A stretch of DNA of 64,000 bases from Hydrogenophaga sp. (lineage in GTDB: Bacteria > Pseudomonadota > Gammaproteobacteria > Burkholderiales > Burkholderiaceae_C). A program made the position numbers and the translations under genes. Below the pieces are notes generated by a model. The model was not told the DNA's origin. It saw only the letters and a list, made by a program, of their open reading frames with translations, and searched no databases. The stretch spans positions 62,001 to 126,000 of the forward strand of contig JAEUOT010000046.1 in NCBI GenBank assembly GCA_016790705.1. Direction: 5' to 3'. Shown here one piece after another: positions 9,433-18,000 of this stretch (position 1 is its first letter; the number at the start of each line of letters is the position of its first letter).

Positions 9433-9933
9433 ATGGCATCCGTCAACAAAGTCATCCTCGTCGGCAACTGCGGCCGCGATCCCGAAATCCGTTACCTGCC
9501 CTCGGGCCAGGCCGTCGCCAATGTGAGCGTGGCCACCTCCAGCCGCCGCAAGGACCGCAACAGCGGCGAGACCATCGAGGACACCCAGTGGCATCGCGTC
9601 ACCTTCTACGACCGCCTGGCCGAAATCGCCGGCGAGTACGTCAAGAAGGGCCGCCCGATCTACGTCGAAGGCCGCCTGAAATACGGCACCTACACCGACA
9701 AGGCCACCGGCGTCGAGAAGAACACCGTCGACATCATTGCCACCGAGCTGCAGTTGCTCGGCGGCCGCGAAGGCATGGGCGGCGGTGACGAAGGCGGCGG
9801 TGGTGGCGGTGGCTACAGCCGCCCGGCCGCCGCGCCGCGCGCCGCCGCGCCGGCTGCGCGTCCCGCGCCCGCGCCGGTCGCGGCCAAGCCGTCCAGCGGC
9901 TTCGACGACATGGACGACGACATTCCGTTCTGA
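9433..9933 (+). CDS. ssb: Single-stranded DNA-binding protein
   Basis: Coats single-stranded DNA in replication, repair and recombination. The 166 residues start MASVNKVILVGNCGRDPEIR, the conserved OB-fold entry. EDTQWHRVTFYDRLAEIAGEYVKKG and YVEGRLKYGTYTDK follow. A flexible Gly- then Ala/Pro-rich linker (about 115-155) leads to the acidic tail DDMDDDIPF that recruits partner proteins. An upstream extension of the frame to 9313 lacks homology and is ignored. It is a single gene, followed by its own terminator. Confidence 0.97.
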   Translation: MASVNKVILVGNCGRDPEIRYLPSGQAVANVSVATSSRRKDRNSGETIEDTQWHRVTFYDRLAEIAGEYVKKGRPIYVEGRLKYGTYTDKATGVEKNTVDIIATELQLLGGREGMGGGDEGGGGGGGYSRPAAAPRAAAPAARPAPAPVAAKPSSGFDDMDDDIPF

Positions 9934-9969
9934 TGCCCCGTGGCGCGCGTTCCGCGTGGCACGACACAG

Positions 9970-10002
9970 CCCGCCCGGCAAGTGCCCGGCGGGTTTTCTT
10001 TT
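9970..10002 (+). terminator. Intrinsic terminator of ssb
   Basis: Hairpin CCCGCC-c-GGC-AAGT-GCC-c-GGCGGG (9970-9993) followed by TTTTCTTTT. It lies about 40 bases after the ssb stop. Confidence 0.85.
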
Positions 10003-10023
10003 GCTGTCTGAAGGATGAGTCGC

Positions 10024-10626
10024 ATGAACTTCTGGGACCAGAACTACGCCGTCGCTGGCTACAAGTACGGCACCGCCCCCAACGCCTTCCTGGTGTCCGA
10101 GGCGCACCGCCTGCGCCCGGCCTCCGAGGTGCTGGTGCCGGGGGACGGTGAGGGCCGCAACAGCGTCTGGCTGGCGCAGCAGGGTCATCGCGTCATCGCG
10201 ATGGACGGCTCGGTCGTCGGTCTGCAGAAGGCGCAGGCGCTGGCGACCGAACGCGGCGTCGTCATCACGACTGCGCACGGCGACCTGGCCGACTGGGCGC
10301 CCGCGCCCGCCAGCGTCGACGCCGTGGTGCTGACCTTTGTCCACCTGCCGCCGGCGATCCGTGCTGCAGCGCATCGCCGCCTGGTGGCCGGGCTGCGTCC
10401 CGGCGGCCTGCTGCTGCTGGAGGCGTTCCACCCCGACCAGTTGCAGCACAGCAGCGGCGGGCCGAAAGACCCCGCCATGCTCTACACGCCCGAGCTGCTG
10501 CGCGAGGACTTCGGCGCGTCCCTGGACACCTTGCTGGCCTGGCAGGGCGAGGTCATGCTCGACGAAGGGCCTGGCCACCAGGGCCGGGCGCATGTGACGC
10601 GCTACCTCGGACGGACCATCGCCTGA
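10024..10626 (+). CDS. Class I SAM-dependent methyltransferase (TehB-like)
   Basis: A cytosolic protein of about 200 residues opening MNFWDQNYAVAGYKYGTAPN, as in the TehB/thiol methyltransferase-like group. Motif I, normally E/D-x-G-x-G-x-G, reads VLVPGDGEGRNSVWLA. Acidic VIAMDGS follows, then HGDLADW and LRPGGLLLLEAF. The substrate is unknown. I prefer the ATG at 10024 because GAAGGA sits eight bases upstream; an in-frame ATG at 10015 would overlap that site. It lies 19 bases before the DUF3422 gene and probably shares its transcript. Confidence 0.85.
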   Translation: MNFWDQNYAVAGYKYGTAPNAFLVSEAHRLRPASEVLVPGDGEGRNSVWLAQQGHRVIAMDGSVVGLQKAQALATERGVVITTAHGDLADWAPAPASVDAVVLTFVHLPPAIRAAAHRRLVAGLRPGGLLLLEAFHPDQLQHSSGGPKDPAMLYTPELLREDFGASLDTLLAWQGEVMLDEGPGHQGRAHVTRYLGRTIA

Positions 10627-10645
10627 CCTGCCTGACAATCGCCCC

Positions 10646-11974
10646 ATGAGCCCGACCGAGACGCCATCCGCCCTGCTGCCACCCGACGATCCGCAGCGGG
10701 AACTGCTGCACAACGAGGTGCATGCGCGCCCGCCGGCGCGCATCCGGCTGCCGGCGCTGGTGAGCTATGTGGCGGTGTTCCACGACGGGCTGACACGCGA
10801 ACAGGAGTGCGCGCACCTGCGCCACCTGCCGGGGCAGCAGGCGCTGGGCGTCGACGACCTGCAAGGCAATTTCCTGCGCATCCGTGCGCCCGGCTACACC
10901 CTCAAGTGGGAGCGTCACACCGAGTTCACGCGCTACTCCATCGTGCAGCCGCTGCCCGAAGGCGCGTCGCTTGACGCGCCCGAGCCCGGGCTCTCGGACT
11001 CCATCGCCACGCCGCCCGGCTGGCTGGCCGGCATACCGGGGCGAACCTTTGCCGCGATCCAGCTGGTGATGGTCGAGGCCGACCTCGAAACGCCCGCCAA
11101 CGTGCTGGCGCAGGCCCGTCGCTGGTTTGGGGACCACACCATCGTGGCCTCGTTCATGGGCAACAACGCGCACTCGCTGGCGGCCACCGACTTCCTGCTG
11201 CGGCCGGACGGCTTCGAGCGCATGCTGGTGGTCGGCCGGCCGGGGACCTCGCAGACCCGTGCCGGCCGCATCGCTGCGCGGCTTCTGGAGCTGGAGACCT
11301 ACCGGCTGATGGCCCTGCGCGGTCTGCCGGTGGTCAAGGCGCTGGCGCCACGGCTGGCGCAGTCCGAGCGCCAGTTGGCGGACATCACGGCCCAACTGGA
11401 GAACAAGAGCGCCTCGGACCAGGCGCTGCTGGACACGCTGGTTTCGCTCGCCGCCGGCGTCGAGCGCGCCACCGCCGAACACGTGTTCCGCTTCTCGGCC
11501 ACCCGCGCCTACGACACCCTGGTCGGCCAGCGCATCGCCGAACTGCGCGAGCAACCGATCCCGGGGACCCAGACCATCGGCGAGTTCATGCAGCGGCGCC
11601 TGTCACCGGCCATGGCCACGGTCGAGTCGACCCACCAGCGGCTGGCCTCGCTGTCCGACCGCGTCACGCGCACCAGCGCCCTGCTGCGCACGCGGGTGGA
11701 CATCGCCACCGAGGAGCAGAACCAGCAACTGCTGGCCAAGCTCACCAAGGGCCAGGAACTGCAACTACGCCTGCAGAGCACGGTGGAAGGGCTGTCGATC
11801 GCCGCCATCTCGTACTACGTGATCAGCCTGATCCTGTACCTGGGCAAGGCCGGCAAGGAGATCGGCCTGCCGGTCAAGCCGGAGCTGCTGGCCGGCGCGC
11901 TGATTCCGCTGGTGCTGTGGAGCGTCTGGCGGACGACCAAGAAGATCCACGAGAAGCTGCACGCGGACCACTGA
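10646..11974 (+). CDS. DUF3422 family membrane protein
   Basis: A 442-residue protein of the DUF3422 family, function unknown. The family hallmark is the N-terminal LLHNEVHARPPARIRLPALVSY. The long middle region is helical and coiled-coil-like (residues about 250-370). Two C-terminal hydrophobic segments (ISYYVISLILYLGKA and LLAGALIPLVLWSVW) should anchor it in the inner membrane, with a basic tail. Family members are restricted largely to proteobacteria. It converges with the DUF4395 gene, the two stops being only about three bases apart. Confidence 0.85.
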   Translation: MSPTETPSALLPPDDPQRELLHNEVHARPPARIRLPALVSYVAVFHDGLTREQECAHLRHLPGQQALGVDDLQGNFLRIRAPGYTLKWERHTEFTRYSIVQPLPEGASLDAPEPGLSDSIATPPGWLAGIPGRTFAAIQLVMVEADLETPANVLAQARRWFGDHTIVASFMGNNAHSLAATDFLLRPDGFERMLVVGRPGTSQTRAGRIAARLLELETYRLMALRGLPVVKALAPRLAQSERQLADITAQLENKSASDQALLDTLVSLAAGVERATAEHVFRFSATRAYDTLVGQRIAELREQPIPGTQTIGEFMQRRLSPAMATVESTHQRLASLSDRVTRTSALLRTRVDIATEEQNQQLLAKLTKGQELQLRLQSTVEGLSIAAISYYVISLILYLGKAGKEIGLPVKPELLAGALIPLVLWSVWRTTKKIHEKLHADH

Positions 11975-11977
11975 GCC

Positions 11978-12757
11978 TCAGTTGCAGCCGTTGTGCTGCT
12001 TCCACTGCTGCTCGTGGCCGATCGCCTTCGCGAACGCCGGCACCTTGCAGCGGTCCTCGTCGGCCTTGTTCGCGTCGCCGGAGACCATGGTGATGCCCAT
12101 CTCCTCGGGCGAGGCCATTTCGTCGAAGCCTTGCAACGGTCCTGTCCGGTCGACCCAGCCCTTGGCCAGGATGCCGACACCGACGAAGGCGACCAGCACC
12201 GCCAGTTGCGGCAGCGGCAGGCCCCAGGACACCCGCTGCGCCGGCACCTCGCACACCCCGCCGGGGCAGAACTGCGCCTGCTCGCGGGAGAACAGGTTGT
12301 AGAGCTTGCAGCCCAGGCAGATGCCGAAGGCGGTCTCGAAGAACATCAGCAGCAGGCAACTGCCGCAGATCAGCATGTTCAGCGGGCCCATCGTCCGGTG
12401 CATCACCATCAGGTAGAACATGCCCAGCCCCAGCAGCAGGCCCAGCCCCCAGGCGAAGCGCTTCTGGGGCGCGCCGACCCAGTCCGGCGTCTGGTGGCGC
12501 ACGATCCAGCCGCCCACGATCATGCTGGGCGCGTAGCGCGGGTTGAGCATGCGCAGCGTCATGTCGACCAGGAACACGATCACGAACAGGCGCGTGTACT
12601 GGTAGTTGGCCAGCAGGAACGAGTGCATGAAGGACAGCACCGCCGGGAAAAACAGCAGCCCGGCCGCCGCGCGCACGGTGCGTTCGTTGACCACGCGGAT
12701 CGGATAGCCCTCGACCCGCTCGCCGAACGCGAACAGGTTGTCTCCAGTGTTATTCAT
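11978..12757 (-). CDS. DUF4395 family integral membrane protein
   Basis: A 259-residue protein with about five hydrophobic segments, matching the DUF4395 family. Several Cys pairs lie at the membrane: ICGSC, GICLGC and CPGGVC; the C-terminus ends HNGCN. The C-terminal ~80 residues are soluble (GFDEMASPEEMGITMVSG). DUF4395 proteins elsewhere often accompany sulfurtransferases, which makes a thiol or sulfur role conceivable but unproven. It is the last gene of the minus-strand run after pbpC (45-bp gap), with CAGGA upstream of the start and a possible operator overlapping the start codon. Confidence 0.75.
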   Translation of the reverse strand: MNNTGDNLFAFGERVEGYPIRVVNERTVRAAAGLLFFPAVLSFMHSFLLANYQYTRLFVIVFLVDMTLRMLNPRYAPSMIVGGWIVRHQTPDWVGAPQKRFAWGLGLLLGLGMFYLMVMHRTMGPLNMLICGSCLLLMFFETAFGICLGCKLYNLFSREQAQFCPGGVCEVPAQRVSWGLPLPQLAVLVAFVGVGILAKGWVDRTGPLQGFDEMASPEEMGITMVSGDANKADEDRCKVPAFAKAIGHEQQWKQHNGCN

Positions 12758-12784
12758 CCGTATATCCTGATATTTGAATAGATA
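12753..12784. promoter_or_regulatory. AT-rich inverted repeats at the DUF4395 start
   Basis: TATTCA and TGAATA face each other across 18 bases and enclose the nearer pair ATATC-CT-GATAT. The block overlaps the DUF4395 start codon in otherwise GC-rich DNA, as a repressor site or an extra promoter would. The regulator is unknown. Confidence 0.35.
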
Positions 12785-12802
12785 CTGGGAAATATAGACC
12801 GC

Positions 12803-15034
12803 TCAGGAAGTTCCCGCCACCGGGGGGGCCGCCCGGGTTCGCGCGGGGGCGGTCCGTGTGCGCACACCGGCCCCGCGCACCTCGATGCGCACGCGGTCGA
12901 GCACTTCGCCGCGGGCGTTGACCAGTTCGATCTGGTGTTTGCCGGGCCAGGGCATCCACTGCACTTCCTTGCCCTTGCCCAGCGGCTTGCCGTCGAGCCG
13001 CCAGCGCACGTCGGCGGCTTCGGCCTTGAGGCTCAGGCGCTGGTGGGCCGGCGGGATGTCGGGGTCGATGGCGAGGATGGTGCCGGTGGTCGGGCTGACG
13101 ATGCGCGGGCGCGGGTCGCCCTGCACGCCGTCGTCGGCCGGGCCGAGTGCGAACACCGGTTGCGCGGTGCCGGCCACGAACCACTCGCGCCGCGCCGGTT
13201 CGAGCTGCTGGCCAAAGCGCACGGTCTGCGCCACCACGCCGGCCGGCGGCGCGGGCGCGCGGCTGGGCTGGCGTTCGTGCAGCCAGCGCATCAGGCCGGC
13301 CCAGACCGGCGCCGCACCGGTGGTGCCGCTGACGTCGCCCATGGGCGCACCGCTGGCGTTGCCGACCCAGACGCCGACTGTGTAGCGCTGCGACCAGCCC
13401 ACGGCCCAGTTGTCGCGCATGTCCTTGCTGGTGCCGGTTTTCACGGCGGTCCAGAAGCGGGTGGCCAGCAGGCTGTCGGTGCCGAAGGTGGCGGCGCGGG
13501 CGTTGGCGTCCGACAGGATGTCGCCCACGATGAAGGCCGCGCCGGGGTCGAGCACGGTCTCGCCGCGCACCGCGGCGCGCGGGCCGGCCAGCAGTGGCGC
13601 GACCGGCGCGTGGCGGCCCTGGTTGGCCAGCGTGCGGTAGGCGTTGCTCAGCGAGAGCAGGGTGACCTCGGCGCTGCCCAGCGCGAGGCCCAGGCCATAG
13701 TAGTCGCCGCTCTGGCGCAGCGGCAGGTCCAGCCGCACCAGTTGGGCCGCGAAGTCCTCGGGCGAGACCATGGCCAGCGTGCGCACGGCGGGGATGTTGA
13801 GCGAGGAGGCCAGCGCGGTGCGCACCGAGACCCAGCCGCGGAAGTTGTGGTCGTAGTTCTGCGGGATGTAGAGGCCGCCGGCGGTCGGGATGTGGGTCGG
13901 CGCGTCCTCGATCAGCGAGGCCGCGCTCAGGCGTTTTTCGGCAATGGCCTGCGCGTAGAGAAAGGGCTTGAGCGTGGAGCCGGGCTGGCGCAGCGCGGTC
14001 ACGCCGTCGACCTCGGCCGCCTGGCTCAGCAGGCCCGACGACCCGACCCAGGCCAGCACCTCGCCGCTGGCGTTGTCGAGCACGACCACCGCGCCGTCCT
14101 CCACGCGCCGGCCCAGCAGCGAGCGCAGCTGGCGCTGCAACAAAGTCTGCGCCTCGCGCTGCAACGGCGCCCAGATCGTGGTGCGGATCTGCGCCGGCAC
14201 CATCGCCTGGCTGCCCGCCTGCTGGCGCCACTCGGCCAGCACACGGCGCGCCGCGTGGGGTGCGTCGCCCTCGCTGGTGGCCCAGCGGCGGTCGCGCAGC
14301 ACGGTGCCGGTCAGCAGCCGCACCGACAGGCAGTCGGCCTTCGAGCCCTGCGCGCGCGCCATCGCCTGCTGCACTTCACAGGCGCGCTCGGCCACGCGCT
14401 CGGGCGCCGCGTTGGGCGCGCGCACCAGGGCCGCGGTGATCGCGGCCTCGTCGGCATCCAGCCCGTGCGGCGCCTTGCCGAACAGGCTGCGCGAGAGCGC
14501 ATCGATGCCCACGATCTCGCTGCGGAACGGCACGCGGTTGAGGTAGGCCTCCAGGATCTGGTCCTTGCGCCAGCGCGTCTCCAGCCACTGCGCCCAGACC
14601 GCCTGTCCCGCCTTCTGTGTCCAGCTGCGGCCCTGCGCGCCGGCCTTGAGGTCGCCGTCCAGCAGGCCGGCCAACTGCATGGTCAGCGTCGAGGCGCCGC
14701 GCGTGCGCGTATTCCAGAGGTTGCCCCAGGCGGCGGCCGCGACGGCCTGCCAGTCGACCCCGCTGTGTTCGTAGAAGCGCTGGTCCTCGCTGTAGACCAG
14801 GGCGCCGCGCAGCGCGGGCGAGACCTCGGGCAGCGTGACCCAGGCGCCCTGGCGCACCGTCGGGTCGGTGCGCTGGCGCTGCAGCAGCTCGCCGTGGCGG
14901 TCGAGGAAGCGGGTCTCCGACGTCGGGTGCGCCGCCTTCACCTCGGCGAAGCCGGGCAGGGCCCAGGCCGGCAGCGCGAAGCCCCCGGACAGAACGCCGA
15001 CCAGAACCCCGACCAGCAGCGCCCGGCGTCTCAC
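12803..15034 (-). CDS. pbpC: Penicillin-binding protein 1C
   Basis: Bifunctional peptidoglycan synthase in the periplasm, inner-membrane anchored by its N-terminal hydrophobic segment. The GT51 glycosyltransferase domain has catalytic Glu83 in SEDQRFYEHSG. The transpeptidase domain has nucleophile Ser353 in PGSTLKPF, SLN at 411-413 and KTGTS at 532-536. A C-terminal BiPBP-type domain follows (about 640-720). The 743 residues fit PBP1C. The GTG start overlaps the alpha-2-macroglobulin stop (GTGA), so the pair is translationally coupled, as in the E. coli yfhM-pbpC order. Confidence 0.95.
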   Translation of the reverse strand: MRRRALLVGVLVGVLSGGFALPAWALPGFAEVKAAHPTSETRFLDRHGELLQRQRTDPTVRQGAWVTLPEVSPALRGALVYSEDQRFYEHSGVDWQAVAAAAWGNLWNTRTRGASTLTMQLAGLLDGDLKAGAQGRSWTQKAGQAVWAQWLETRWRKDQILEAYLNRVPFRSEIVGIDALSRSLFGKAPHGLDADEAAITAALVRAPNAAPERVAERACEVQQAMARAQGSKADCLSVRLLTGTVLRDRRWATSEGDAPHAARRVLAEWRQQAGSQAMVPAQIRTTIWAPLQREAQTLLQRQLRSLLGRRVEDGAVVVLDNASGEVLAWVGSSGLLSQAAEVDGVTALRQPGSTLKPFLYAQAIAEKRLSAASLIEDAPTHIPTAGGLYIPQNYDHNFRGWVSVRTALASSLNIPAVRTLAMVSPEDFAAQLVRLDLPLRQSGDYYGLGLALGSAEVTLLSLSNAYRTLANQGRHAPVAPLLAGPRAAVRGETVLDPGAAFIVGDILSDANARAATFGTDSLLATRFWTAVKTGTSKDMRDNWAVGWSQRYTVGVWVGNASGAPMGDVSGTTGAAPVWAGLMRWLHERQPSRAPAPPAGVVAQTVRFGQQLEPARREWFVAGTAQPVFALGPADDGVQGDPRPRIVSPTTGTILAIDPDIPPAHQRLSLKAEAADVRWRLDGKPLGKGKEVQWMPWPGKHQIELVNARGEVLDRVRIEVRGAGVRTRTAPARTRAAPPVAGTS

Positions 15035-18000
15035 TTCGCCTCAACCTTCACCGGCGCGTTGGGCAGTTCGCCGAACACCTCGGGCGCGTACATCGCCTCG
15101 ATGCGCGTCGGCGGCAGCGCGAACGTGCCCACATTGTTGAGCCGCACCGTGTACTCGGTCTTGAAGCTGCCGGCCGAGAGGTGGTCGTAGTAGCTGCGGA
15201 AGGCCTCGAAACTGCGCTCCTCGAACACCGGCCAGCCGTTGCCCGAGCGCTTCTCGCCGCTGGTGGCGATCTCCGAGTCGCGGCCCAGGCCGCTGCCCAG
15301 CAGGGTCGCGCCGCCCGGAATCGGGTCGCTGAGCACGACCCAGGTCATGTCGGTGCTGGCGTTGACCTCGATGGTGATGCGCAGCACGTCGCCCTTGCTG
15401 TAGCGGCCGGCGACGGCCTGTTCGACCGGGGTGATGGTTTTCTTCACCGTGTAGCCGGCCGACATCGGCGCCTTCAGCGGCGTGGCCGCCAGCGCCTGCA
15501 GCGTGACCCAGGGCTTGCCGTTGCCCTGGTGCTGCACCGCGAGCGACGACGCGCCGTCCTTGGGCCAGGCGAGGGTGACGCTGTTGTTGCGCCACGGGCC
15601 GGTGGCCACGTTGGGGTCGGCCTTGGTGGTGCCGACGGTGGCAAAGCCCGCGGCCACGGGGGCCTTGGGATCGACGCGGGACACCTTGCTCCAGTCGACC
15701 GCGGCGCTGGTGGCGCCCAGCGCGGCGCGGGTGCTGCCGGTCACTGGCACGGCCTCGAAGCGCGCCGAGAACTTCTGCAGCGCCAGCCCGCCCCAGAGGT
15801 TGGCGGTCGTGGTCGACCAGGTGCCGCGCTGCTGGCGGCCGATGAAGCCGCTGGCGATGCGGCCCATGTCATCCTTCCAGGCCGGGTCGTCCATCACCGC
15901 GAGCATCAGGCGCGCGGTGTTGGTGTCGCCGTTCTGCATCAGCCACCACCACTGGTCGTCGGCCTCGGTGCTGAAGACCAGCTTGGTGCCCTGGTACGAC
16001 AGCCGCGCGCGCAGGATCTGGTTGGCCTCGGCCAGCTTCTCGTCGCGCTTGGGGATGTCGGTCACGCGGCGCAGCACGTTGAGCCAGTCGATCACCGCGT
16101 GCGTCGGCCAGCGGTTGGGCGCGATCTCGATCGACTGCAGCAGGCGCGCATTGGCCTTGCCGTAGCGCGAGAGGGCCTCGACGGCGGCGAGCTTGCGCAG
16201 GTTCAGGTCCTGGCGCGGGCTCCAGAAACCGCGCTCGACCTTGCCGGTGACGAAGTTCTCCAGCCCGCGCAGCATGGCCGCGCGCGACGCGTCGGGCAGG
16301 GTCCAGGCCGGGTCCAGCGCCGCTGCCTCGTGCGTGGCCGACAGCAGGTAGGCCGTCAGCGTGTCGCTGCCCGAGGGGCGGTCGCCGTCGCGCGGCGGGA
16401 AGTAGTTCGCCAGGCCGTCGCTGTCCAGGTAGGTGGGCAACTGCGCCAGCACCGTCTGCCAGAGCTTGGCGTCGCGCAGGCCGATGGACTTGGAGGTCTT
16501 CTGCTCCAGGCAGGCAAACGGGTAGTTCACGAACCACTCGCGCACCGCCGGCAGGCCCTCGGCCAGCGTCGGCTGCAGGCTCATGCGGATGCCGCCGCGC
16601 AGCGCGCCCTGGGCGTCGGTCAGCGCGTCCGACGGGGTGGCCAACGGGACCGTCAGCGGGCCGTCGAGCTGGGACAGCGTGGCCTGTCGCACGGTCAGCG
16701 GCACGGCCGGCAGCACGCGCTGGCTGAACTTGGCGGCGTCGCGCGCCTTGCCGTTCTGGTCCTGCGCCGTGACTTCCCACAGCAGCGCCTCGAAGCGGCC
16801 CAGACCCAGCGGCACCGGGGCCGTCACGTCCCAGGCCACCTCGCGGGTTTCGCCGGCCGGAATTTCGACCGTCTGCGCGGGCGTCTCGACCAGGGTCGCG
16901 CGCGCGCTCACGTTGACCTTCATCGGCTGCGCCGTGGTGTTGCGCAGGCTGAACTGCGCCATGAAGCGGTCGCCCTCGCGCACCAGCGGCGGCAGGCCGC
17001 TGATGATCTGCAGGTCCTGGGTGGCGCGGAACTTGGTCTGGCCGCTGCCGAACAGGCCCGGGCCCGAGTCGGCGATGGCGACCACCTGGAAGCTGCTGAT
17101 CGCGTCGTTCAGCGGCACGCTCACCGTGGCGCGGCCCTGGGCATCGAGCACCACCGACGGCTTCCACAACAGCAGCGTGTCAAACAGCTCGCGCGTCGGG
17201 CTGTGGCCACCGCCGCCACCGGCCGAGATGGCCTTGCGGCCGTAGTGGCGCCGGCCGATGATTTCCATCTGCGCGGTCGACGTCTCAACGGCCCAGTTCC
17301 GCCGCTGCCACATGCCGGCCAGCAGGTCCCAACTGTCGTTCGGCCCCAGCTCCAGCAGGGCCTGGTCGACCACCGCCAGCGCCACCTCGGCGTTGGCCGC
17401 GGGCTGGCCGTTGGGTAGCTTGGCCTGGATGGTGACTTGTGCGGTGCCGCGCACCGGGTAGGCCTCGCGGTCGGTGGCGACGCTGACCTGGATCTCGTGC
17501 GCCGCCGTGCCGACCTTCAGTTCGGCCACGCCCAGCCGGTAGGCCGGCTTGCTCAGGTCGACCAGCGCGGTCGGCGCGACGTATTCCTTGCCTTCGTACC
17601 AGAACGCGGTCCACCACTCGCGCGGCGCCTGGTAGCCCCAGGTGAAGAAGCTGTACCAGGGCACCTCGCGCAGCCGCCCGCGCAACGCCATCACGCTCAC
17701 GTACACGTTCGGTCCCCAGCCGGGCTCGACCTTGAGGTCGATGGTCGGGTCTTCGCCGTTGAGCTGCACCACCTTCGTGTCGATGATGCCCTCGCGCTCG
17801 ATGCTGACCAGGGCGGTCGCGAAGCGGAACGGCATGCGCACCTGCAGCCGCGCGGTCTCGCCCGGCTCGTAGCGCTTCTTCTCGGGCACCACGTCCATGC
17901 GGTCGTGGTCCTCGCCGCCGAACCAGAGTTCGCCCTGGCGCGTGACGTAGACCGAGGCGGCGCTCTGGTGCGCGTGGCCTTCGCCGTCCTTGGCCACCAC

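Noticed and set aside
9292-10743. N-terminal extension of the ClC protein by about 480 residues
   Set aside because: It would run antisense through ssb and the methyltransferase; ClC homology begins at about 9291.
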